64,000 nucleotides of DNA from assembly GCF_024730785.1 (NCBI RefSeq), contig NZ_CP102830.1, positions 2,976,001 through 3,040,000 on the forward strand, given 5' to 3'. Below are positions 57,467 to 64,000 of the stretch, piece by piece. The notes under the pieces were generated by a model. The model saw only the letters and a program-made list of their open reading frames with translations, was not told where the DNA came from and searched no databases. Position 1 is the stretch's first letter. The number at the start of each line of letters is the position of its first letter. The stretch is from Pseudomonas sp. LS44 (GTDB lineage Bacteria; Pseudomonadota; Gammaproteobacteria; Pseudomonadales; Pseudomonadaceae). Position numbers and translations under genes: made by a program.

Positions 57467-57635
57467 CGTTTGACGTCATCCAACAGCCCGGACTGCCCGG
57501 GCAAAACGGTTCAAGGGAAGTTTCATGGGGGGCTAATCCTCCGGCTTGCACTGCAGTTGTGCAAGCGCAAAAGCCTTGCAGCTACGACGTTCATTGACCA
57601 GCGATGCCTCGCGACTTGCCCGATTCGCTAGCGCT

Positions 57636-58469
57636 TCAGCCGCAGCCCTGGAGTTTCTTTTCTTCGCGCTTGGCGTCGCTCCACAAGCCATCCAGCTCTT
57701 CGAGACTGCAGGTTTCCGGACGCACACCGCGCTCGCGCAGGACTTGTTCGATGAAGCGGAAACGTCGCTCGAACTTACTATTGGCCGCGCGTAGCGCGGT
57801 TTCCGGATCGACCTTGAGATGTCGCGCCAGGTTGGTGGCCGCAAACAGCAAGTCGCCGACTTCTTCGGCAATCGCCTGCGGATCGTTGCTGCTCATCGCC
57901 TCCAGCACTTCGCCCAGCTCTTCGTGGAGCTTGTCGAGCACCGGCAGCGCCTCGGGCCAGTCGAAACCCACCTGCGCCGCGCGCTTTTGCAACTTCACCG
58001 CCCGCGACAGCGCCGGTAGCGCAGCCGGCACGTCGTCGAGCAGCGACAACTGCTCTGGCACTGGCGCCTTGGCGGCACGCTCCTCGGCCTTGAGCTCTTC
58101 CCAGCGCTGTTTGACTGCCGCTTCTTTGAGCCGCGCGACATCCGGGGTGCCGTACAAGTCGCCATCGACGAACACATGCGGATGGCGACGGATCAACTTG
58201 CGGGTGATCCCGTCGACCACCTCGGCAAAGCCGAACCGCCCTTCCTCACCCGCCAACTGGCTGTAATACACCACTTGGAACAACAGGTCGCCGAGCTCGC
58301 CTGGCAGATGCTCAAAATCATTGCGCTCGATGGCATCGGCGACCTCGTAAGCCTCCTCGATGGTGTACGGCACGATGGTCGCGTAAGACTGCTTCAGATC
58401 CCACGGACAGCCGTGCTGCGGATCACGCAGCCGGGCCATCAGGTGCAGAAGGTCATTGAGTTGGTACAT
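57636..58469 (-). CDS. mazG: Nucleoside triphosphate pyrophosphohydrolase MazG
   Basis: A 277-residue enzyme that hydrolyses NTPs to NMP and pyrophosphate and in E. coli lowers ppGpp. Two MazG folds are visible: YTIEEAYEVADAIE with ELGDLLFQVVYY, and KLHEELGEVLEAM with AEEVGDLLFAATNLARHL, each with the metal-binding acidic pattern. The start MYQLNDLLHLMARLRDP is preferred; 16 upstream codons are not conserved-looking. It is 54 bp downstream of relA, the usual relA-mazG pair. Confidence 0.95.
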   Translation of the reverse strand: MYQLNDLLHLMARLRDPQHGCPWDLKQSYATIVPYTIEEAYEVADAIERNDFEHLPGELGDLLFQVVYYSQLAGEEGRFGFAEVVDGITRKLIRRHPHVFVDGDLYGTPDVARLKEAAVKQRWEELKAEERAAKAPVPEQLSLLDDVPAALPALSRAVKLQKRAAQVGFDWPEALPVLDKLHEELGEVLEAMSSNDPQAIAEEVGDLLFAATNLARHLKVDPETALRAANSKFERRFRFIEQVLRERGVRPETCSLEELDGLWSDAKREEKKLQGCG

Positions 58470-58523
58470 GGCAAATCCTGTGCAGCTCGGGCAGACGACC
58501 ATGGTCGCTGCCCCCAAGCCATC

Positions 58524-60770
58524 CTACGGAACATTTCTGTTGCGGCGCGCTTCGATCACGTTAGGCAATTGACCAATCCGCCCGAGCAGGCGACCAAGGG
58601 CATCCAGACCCGGGATTTCGATGGTCAACGACATCCCTGCTGTGTTGTCTTCCTTGTTCGAACGGGTATTGACCGCCAGCACGTTGATTTTCTCGTTGAG
58701 CAGCACCTGGGTCACATCGCGCAGCAGCCCCGCGCGGTCGTAGGCACGAATTAGGATGTCGACCGGATAGGTCTGCACCGGCACCGGCCCCCAGCTGACC
58801 TGGATGATCCGCTCCGGCTCGCGACCGCTCAACTGCAACACCGAAGCGCAGTCCTGACGGTGAATACTGACGCCACGCCCTTGAGTGATATAGCCGACGA
58901 TCGCATCGCCCGGTAGCGGTTGGCAGCAGCCAGCCATCTGCGTCAGCAGATTGCCGACGCCCTGGATCTGGATGTCCCCGCGCTTACCCGGCTTGTGCGC
59001 AAAGTGCCGGCGCGGAATCAGCTCCAGCTGCTCGCTGCCGCGCTCGGGCTCGACCATTTGCTGGGCGTAGTTGATCAAATGGGCCAGACGCAAATCACCG
59101 GCGCCCAGTGAAGCAAACAAATCCTCGGCAGTCTTCAGATTGGCCTTCTCGGCCAGTCGTTCGTAGTCGACCTGTGGCAATGCCAGCCGAGACAATTCGC
59201 GCTCGAGCATGGTCTTGCCGGCGGCGACGTTCTGGTCACGCGCCTGCATCTTGAACCAATGGACGATCTTCGCCCGGGCCCGCGAGGTGGTGATGTAGCC
59301 GAGGTGGCCGTTCAGCCAGTCACGGCTTGGCGTACCGTGCTTGCTGGTAATTACTTCCACCTGCTCGCCGGTTTGCAGGCTGTAGTTGAGCGGCACGATG
59401 CGCCCATTGATCTTGGCGCCGCGGCAGTTGTGACCGATTTCAGTGTGCACGCGATAGGCGAAATCCAGCGGCGTGGCGCCTTTGGGCAGATCGATGGCAT
59501 GCCCGTCCGGGGTGAAGACGTAGACCCGATCGTGTTCGATGTCGATGCGCAACTGGTCGGCCAAGCCGCCGATATCGCCAAGCTCCTCATGCCACTCGAG
59601 GACCTGCCGCAGCCAGGAAATCTTCTCTTCGTAGTGATTGGAGCCGGATTTGACGTCGGTACCCTTGTAGAGCCAGTGCGCGCAGACCCCCAGCTCGGCC
59701 TCTTCGTGCATGGCGTGGCTGCGGATCTGCACCTCCAACACCTTGCCTTCCGGACCGATTACCGCGGTGTGCAGCGAGCGGTAGCCGTTTTCCTTGGGGT
59801 TGGCGATGTAGTCGTCGAACTCTTTGGGAATGTGCCGCCACAAGGTGTGCACTATGCCCAGCGCGGTGTAGCAATCGCGCACTTGCGGGACCAGCACGCG
59901 CAGCGCGCGCACGTCGTAGATCTGACTAAAATCCAGACCTTTGCGCTGCATTTTTCGCCAGATCGAATAGATATGCTTGGCCCGGCCGCTGATGTCGGCC
60001 TGGATACCGGCGGCGCCGAGTTCGCCTTTGAGTTGCGTCATCACGTCGCTGATGAAGCGCTCACGATCCAGGCGCCGTTCGTGCAGGAGCTTGGCGATCT
60101 GTTTGTACTGTTCGGGTTCCAGGTAGCGGAAGGACAGGTCCTCCAGCTCCCACTTGATATGCCCGATGCCGAGACGGTGCGCCAAAGGCGCGTAAATGTC
60201 GAAAACCTCGCGGGCCACGCGGTGACGTTTTTCGTCGTCGGCATTCTTGATCGCGCGGATCGCGCAGGTTCGCTCGGCTAGCTTGATCAGCGCGACGCGC
60301 ACGTCGTCGACCATCGCCACCAACATCCGCCGTAGGTTCTCCACCTGCGCCTGGGAACCGAGCACCAGCGATTCGCGTGGATTCAGGCTGGCACTGATCG
60401 CGGCCATGCGCAGCACGCCTTCGATCAGCTTGGCGACCACTGCGCCGAAGCGCTTCTGCACGACCTCGAGGGTGACCTTACCTTCGCGCACACCCCGGTA
60501 GATCACCGCCGCCACCAGGGACTCCTGATCGAGCTTGAGATCGGCCAGTATCTCGGCGATTTCCAGGCCGGTCTGGAAACTGGACGTGCCTTCTGCCCAC
60601 AGATTTTTTGCGGCGTTGGCCTGCTGTTCCGCCTCCCGGGCGAACTCGCAGGCCTCCTGCAAGGCTTGTCGATCCAAGGCCTGGTCGACACTGACGACAT
60701 GATCCAGCCATGCGTCTAGGTTGATGCTGCCGTCGGTGTTGATCGGCTGGTGCGCTCTAACCTGTACCAT
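58524..60770 (-). CDS. relA: GTP pyrophosphokinase RelA
   Basis: A 748-residue ribosome-associated (p)ppGpp synthetase of the stringent response. The N-terminal hydrolase-like domain lacks the HD pair (SLVAAVIYRGVREGK), as expected for RelA. The synthetase domain has GRAKHIYSIWRKM, YDVRALRVLVPQ, KEFDDYIANPKENGYRSLHT (with the EFDD motif typical for RelA) and EVQIRSHAMHEEAELG. TGS (VYVFTPDGHAIDLPKGATPL), zinc-finger/helical (AGCCQPLPGD) and ACT (AYDRAGLLRDVTQVL) domains follow. The start MVQVRAHQPIN is standard. Confidence 0.98.
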   Translation of the reverse strand: MVQVRAHQPINTDGSINLDAWLDHVVSVDQALDRQALQEACEFAREAEQQANAAKNLWAEGTSSFQTGLEIAEILADLKLDQESLVAAVIYRGVREGKVTLEVVQKRFGAVVAKLIEGVLRMAAISASLNPRESLVLGSQAQVENLRRMLVAMVDDVRVALIKLAERTCAIRAIKNADDEKRHRVAREVFDIYAPLAHRLGIGHIKWELEDLSFRYLEPEQYKQIAKLLHERRLDRERFISDVMTQLKGELGAAGIQADISGRAKHIYSIWRKMQRKGLDFSQIYDVRALRVLVPQVRDCYTALGIVHTLWRHIPKEFDDYIANPKENGYRSLHTAVIGPEGKVLEVQIRSHAMHEEAELGVCAHWLYKGTDVKSGSNHYEEKISWLRQVLEWHEELGDIGGLADQLRIDIEHDRVYVFTPDGHAIDLPKGATPLDFAYRVHTEIGHNCRGAKINGRIVPLNYSLQTGEQVEVITSKHGTPSRDWLNGHLGYITTSRARAKIVHWFKMQARDQNVAAGKTMLERELSRLALPQVDYERLAEKANLKTAEDLFASLGAGDLRLAHLINYAQQMVEPERGSEQLELIPRRHFAHKPGKRGDIQIQGVGNLLTQMAGCCQPLPGDAIVGYITQGRGVSIHRQDCASVLQLSGREPERIIQVSWGPVPVQTYPVDILIRAYDRAGLLRDVTQVLLNEKINVLAVNTRSNKEDNTAGMSLTIEIPGLDALGRLLGRIGQLPNVIEARRNRNVP

Positions 60771-60850
60771 TTCTACCTTCCCCACGACGCGCGGCACACA
60801 CGTCGAATATCGCCAGCCTTCAAATGGGCTAGTCGGATTGCGCGAGCTGC

Positions 60851-62203
60851 CTAGCTCGCCTCGAATAACGCCATTGCCTCGACATGCGCCGTTTGCGGAA
60901 ACATGTCGAGAATTCCGGCACGCTTTAGCCGGTAACCCTGCTTCACCAGTTCGGCGGCATCGCGCGCCAGAGTGGCTGGATTGCAGGACACATACAGCAC
61001 TCGCTTGGCGCCCAAGGCGCCGATTTGCTGAACCACTTGCCAGGCGCCATCGCGCGGCGGGTCCAGCAAGACTGCCGAGAACGGTTGCCGAGCCCAGTTC
61101 GCTTCGGCAAGCGGATTCGACAAATCGCTCTGGAAAAAGTGCGCATTAACCAAACCATTGACTGCCGCGTTACCAGCAGCACGTTCGACCATGGCCGCCA
61201 CGCCTTCCACCGCGACTACTTCACTCACCTGTTGGGCCAGCGGTAGAGCAAAATTGCCCAACCCACAGAACAGATCGAGCACTCGCTCGTCGGCCTGCGG
61301 CTGCAACCAGTTTAGTGCCTGGGCAATCATTGCCTCATTTACCAACGCATTAACCTGGACGAAATCGCCTGGGCGATAGTTCAGCTGCAAGTTCCATGTC
61401 TCCAAACGGTAGCCGAGCGTTTGCTGCGCTTGATAGGGCTGGGGCTCGTCGGTGCCGTGCAACCATAACTGTGCGTCATGCGCGCTACAGAACGTCTGCA
61501 ACAGCGCCAGATCGGCGTCGCCCAGCGGCGCGATATGACGCACCAGCACCACGTTGGCAGTACCGCTGAACAGTTCGACATGTCCCAGCGCCTGCGGTCG
61601 CGCAAGGCGTCGCAGGACGTCCGGCAGACCACGCAGAATCGGCTGCAACGGCTCGACCAGCACCAGGCACTCGTCGATGGCGACTATGTCCTGACTGGCC
61701 GCGGCGCGAAAGCCCACCGCCAACTGCTTACTCTTCACGTCCCAGCGCACGGCGATACGCGCGCGCCGGCGATAGCCAAATTCCGGACCGACCAGCGGAG
61801 GTGCCCACTCGTCCGGCACCACGCCAGCCAGGCGCTCCAATTGCTCGGCCAGCATGCGCTGTTTGAGGGCGAGTTGGTCGGCGTGGGCCATGTGCTGCAC
61901 GGAGCACCCGCCACAGCGCCGTGCATAGGCGCACGGCTCGCTGCGGCGCTCTGCGCTGGCGGTGAAAATGCGCTCAACGCGAGCTTCCACCACCTGACTG
62001 CGCGCGCCCAGCACGCGCGCCTCAACTTCCTCGCCGGGCAAGGCGCCAGACACGAACCAGCTGCGGCCATCGACGAAACCGACCCCGCGACCATCGTTGG
62101 CCAGGCGTTCGATTCTCAAACGCTGCTTCTTGCCCGTCGGCACCGCCGGTGCGCGGCTACCACCAGTCGGCTGGAAACGCAGGCCTGCGTTACGCTTGGC
62201 CAT
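60851..62203 (-). CDS. rlmD: 23S rRNA (uracil-1939-C5) methyltransferase RlmD
   Basis: A 450-residue SAM-dependent RNA methyltransferase with a TRAM domain (about 22-80), a [4Fe-4S] cluster motif (Cys91, Cys97 and Cys100 in [10 protein letters not shown] plus Cys179 in AIDECLV), a SAM-binding motif ([16 protein letters not shown]), LLDPPRDGA, and the catalytic Cys in [12 protein letters not shown]. It starts 2 bp after the cysM stop and is upstream of relA. Confidence 0.96.
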   Translation of the reverse strand: MAKRNAGLRFQPTGGSRAPAVPTGKKQRLRIERLANDGRGVGFVDGRSWFVSGALPGEEVEARVLGARSQVVEARVERIFTASAERRSEPCAYARRCGGCSVQHMAHADQLALKQRMLAEQLERLAGVVPDEWAPPLVGPEFGYRRRARIAVRWDVKSKQLAVGFRAAASQDIVAIDECLVLVEPLQPILRGLPDVLRRLARPQALGHVELFSGTANVVLVRHIAPLGDADLALLQTFCSAHDAQLWLHGTDEPQPYQAQQTLGYRLETWNLQLNYRPGDFVQVNALVNEAMIAQALNWLQPQADERVLDLFCGLGNFALPLAQQVSEVVAVEGVAAMVERAAGNAAVNGLVNAHFFQSDLSNPLAEANWARQPFSAVLLDPPRDGAWQVVQQIGALGAKRVLYVSCNPATLARDAAELVKQGYRLKRAGILDMFPQTAHVEAMALFEAS

Positions 62204-62205
62204 GA

Positions 62206-63108
62206 TCAGTTGGGGGTGTCATAGATGCCGGTCGACAGGTAGCGGTCGCCCCGGTCGCAAATGATCGCCACGATCACCGCATTCTCCACTTCGCGCGACA
62301 GGCGCAGCGCCGCCGCCACCGCCCCGCCCGAGGACACACCGCAGAAGATGCCCTCCTCGCGGGCCAACCGACGCATCACGTCCTCGGCCTCGCTCTGCTG
62401 CATGTCGACGATGCGGTCGACGCGCTCGGCTTGATAGATCTTCGGCAGGTATTCCTCCGGCCAGCGGCGGATACCGGGAATCGACGAACCTTCCATTGGC
62501 TGCAGGCCGACGATCTCGATCGCCGGATTCTGCTCCTTTAAGTACTGCGAGCAGCCCATGATGGTGCCAGTGGTGCCCATCGAGCTGATGAAATGGGTGA
62601 TGCTGCCGCCGGTCTGGCGCCAGATTTCCGGGCCGGTGCCGTTGTAATGCGCGAGCGGGTTGTCGCCGTTGGCGAACTGGTCGAGGACGATGCCGCGACC
62701 GCCGCGCTGCAGGCTCTCCGCCAGGTCGCGGGCACCTTCCATGCCCTCTTCCTTGCTGACCAGGACCAGCTCGGCACCATAGGCGGTCATCGCCGCCTTG
62801 CGCTCTTCGGTCATGTTGTCCGGCATGATCAGGATCATCTTGTAACCCTTGATCGCCGCCACCATCGCCAGGGCGATACCGGTGTTGCCCGAGGTCGCTT
62901 CGATCAGCGTGTCGCCGGGCTTGACCGCACCGCTCAGCTCGGCGCGGGTGATCATCGACAGCGCCGGGCGATCCTTCACCGAACCGGCCGGGTTGTTGCC
63001 CTCGAGCTTCACCAACAAGGAATTGCTGGTCGCGCCGGGCAGACGCTGCAGGCGGACCAGCGGAGTGTTGCCGACGCAATCGGCGATAGTGGGGTACTGC
63101 TGGGTCAT
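62206..63108 (-). CDS. cysM: Cysteine synthase B
   Basis: A 300-residue PLP enzyme forming cysteine from O-acetylserine and sulfide or thiosulfate. The PLP lysine is Lys45 in [20 protein letters not shown] and [11 protein letters not shown] bind the cofactor phosphate. [12 protein letters not shown] is typical of CysM. The start [17 protein letters not shown] is standard. It is divergent from gacS with 220 bp between. Confidence 0.96.
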   Translation of the reverse strand: MTQQYPTIADCVGNTPLVRLQRLPGATSNSLLVKLEGNNPAGSVKDRPALSMITRAELSGAVKPGDTLIEATSGNTGIALAMVAAIKGYKMILIMPDNMTEERKAAMTAYGAELVLVSKEEGMEGARDLAESLQRGGRGIVLDQFANGDNPLAHYNGTGPEIWRQTGGSITHFISSMGTTGTIMGCSQYLKEQNPAIEIVGLQPMEGSSIPGIRRWPEEYLPKIYQAERVDRIVDMQQSEAEDVMRRLAREEGIFCGVSSGGAVAAALRLSREVENAVIVAIICDRGDRYLSTGIYDTPN

Positions 63109-63328
63109 GATCTTGTTCGCAAGACAGGCGACGGGGCTGCCTATGATAGCGACAAAGCGCCGCTGGCCATATCGCCGAGAGCGTTTCAACTTATGCCATG
63201 CCGACATATATAAGCGGCAGATGCCCATCTGCGCCGAGCCCCCCCTTATCGGGTATTCGGCCAAACCAGCGCAAGATTCCCATCCAACGAATCGCTACAC
63301 TGCCGAAAAACCATAAGGAAGCGCCGGC

Positions 63329-64000
63329 GTGTTCAAGGATCTGGGCCTCAAGGGCCGCGTACTGCTGCTCACCTTACTGCCCGTCAGCCTGATGGCGCTG
63401 GTGCTCGGCGGCTACTTCACGTGGGTGCAACTGGCGGAGCTGAAGACCCAGTTGCTGCAGCGCGGCCAAATGATCGCCGAACAACTCGCGCCACTCGCCG
63501 CGCCCGCCCTGGCCCGAGGTGATAGCGAGCAACTGGAGCGCATCGCCAAGCAAACCCTCGAACAACCAGACATGCGCTCCACCGCCTTTCTCAGCGCCGA
63601 ACACGCGCTGCTGGCCAGCGCCGGGCCGAGCATGCTCAATCAGCTACCCAGCGGCGACGGCAACAGACTGGCGATGCGCAGCGGCAATGACGCCACCCGC
63701 TTTCTGCTGCCGGTATTTGGTCGTCATCGCAGCCTGACCACCGGTCAGCCATCTAACGACAACGAGCGACTGCTCGGCTGGGTCGAACTCGAGCTGTCGC
63801 ATCACGGCACGCTACTGCGCGGCTATCGCAGCCTGTTCGCCAGTTTGTTGTTGATCGTCGCCGGCTTGTTCGTCACCGCGCTGCTGGCGGTCCGCCTGAG
63901 CCGCACCATCAACGAACCCTTGCTGCAGATCCAGCGCGGCGTCGGCATGCTCAAGGAGGGTCACCTGGAAACCCGCCTGCCGCCGCTCGGCAGCCATGAG
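63329..64000 (+). CDS. gacS: Sensor histidine kinase GacS (partial, N-terminus)
   Basis: The first 224 codons of the GacS/BarA hybrid kinase, cut by the window edge. It begins at GTG (VFKDLGLKGRVLLLTLLPV) after an AAGGA. It has membrane helix 1 (about 10-30), a periplasmic sensor region (about 35-165) and membrane helix 2 (SLFASLLLIVAGLFVTALLA), then a HAMP start with RTINEPLLQIQRGVGMLKEG. GacS activates GacA and the small RNAs RsmY/RsmZ controlling secondary metabolism and biofilm. The gacS-cysM neighbourhood is the typical Pseudomonas one. Confidence 0.95.
   Translation, partial: MFKDLGLKGRVLLLTLLPVSLMALVLGGYFTWVQLAELKTQLLQRGQMIAEQLAPLAAPALARGDSEQLERIAKQTLEQPDMRSTAFLSAEHALLASAGPSMLNQLPSGDGNRLAMRSGNDATRFLLPVFGRHRSLTTGQPSNDNERLLGWVELELSHHGTLLRGYRSLFASLLLIVAGLFVTALLAVRLSRTINEPLLQIQRGVGMLKEGHLETRLPPLGSHE

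Noticed and set aside
57480..57635. Short minus-strand frames between the DUF2058 and mazG genes (one of 16 codons starting MKLPLNRF)
   Set aside because: No convincing ribosome site or family resemblance; too short to support.

Overview
The window is a 64 kb piece of a Pseudomonas chromosome. It is GC-rich, uses Pseudomonas-style ribosome sites, and carries the familiar Pseudomonas blocks gacS-cysM-rlmD-relA-mazG, ruvCAB-ybgC-tolQRAB-pal-cpoB and dapA-bamC-purC in their usual neighbourhoods. No phage, plasmid, CRISPR or rRNA genes were seen. Most of it is conserved housekeeping DNA; accessory or decaying sequence is concentrated in the first 17.5 kb.

Region by region: 1-4100 (all minus strand) holds a partial TonB-dependent receptor, an AzlC/AzlD branched-chain amino acid exporter, an AraC-type regulator broken by a 7-bp tandem duplication, and a GNAT acetyltransferase. 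4200-8040 is a transporter-like hybrid sensor kinase framed by two 146-bp MITE-like repeats in opposite orientation; the downstream copy supplies its stop codon. 8050-10950 has a MerR regulator divergent from an alpha/beta hydrolase and a predicted metal-dependent hydrolase. 11000-17500 holds rmuC, a long intergenic region with DnaA-box-like sites and a 54-codon acidic gene, the DUF3300/DUF2950 pair, remnants of two small membrane protein genes and a broken PL7 alginate lyase.

17597-25934 is housekeeping: tRNA-Ser(CGA), purC of the long (about 290 aa) type, bamC, dapA, gcvR, bcp, a tusA-like gene, a BepA-like M48 protease, nadA, tRNA-Lys(UUU) and queC. 26014-36360 is the envelope and recombination block: the Tol-Pal system with CpoB, the YbgC thioesterase, RuvABC, YebC and AspRS. 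36402-45372 carries an FmdB zinc ribbon, Dps, a diguanylate cyclase, a membrane-anchored cold-shock domain protein, SlyX, a HIT protein, an OprD-family porin, ProRS, a lipoprotein and a lytic transglycosylase.

45376-56871 contains AcyP, a TlpA-like lipoprotein, a 469-aa protein with PilZ-like motifs, small conserved proteins, a YihY membrane protein, ArsC, WrbA, a DUF2069 protein, Hda, a PerM-like permease, a DUF2066 protein, and purM-purN-DUF3108. 56927-64000 ends with DUF2058, mazG, relA, rlmD, cysM and the 5' part of gacS. Functional themes are purine synthesis (purC, purM, purN), stringent response (relA, mazG), envelope stability (tol-pal, bamC, bepA), and signalling (gacS, the hybrid kinase, the diguanylate cyclase and the possible c-di-GMP receptor).

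I saw no clearly new multi-gene system. The observations most worth checking are the MITE-framed kinase, the long-type purC at a locus that in other Pseudomonas carries the short type, the PilZ-like protein, the 7-bp duplication in the AraC gene, and an orphan tRNA 3' half beside yebC.
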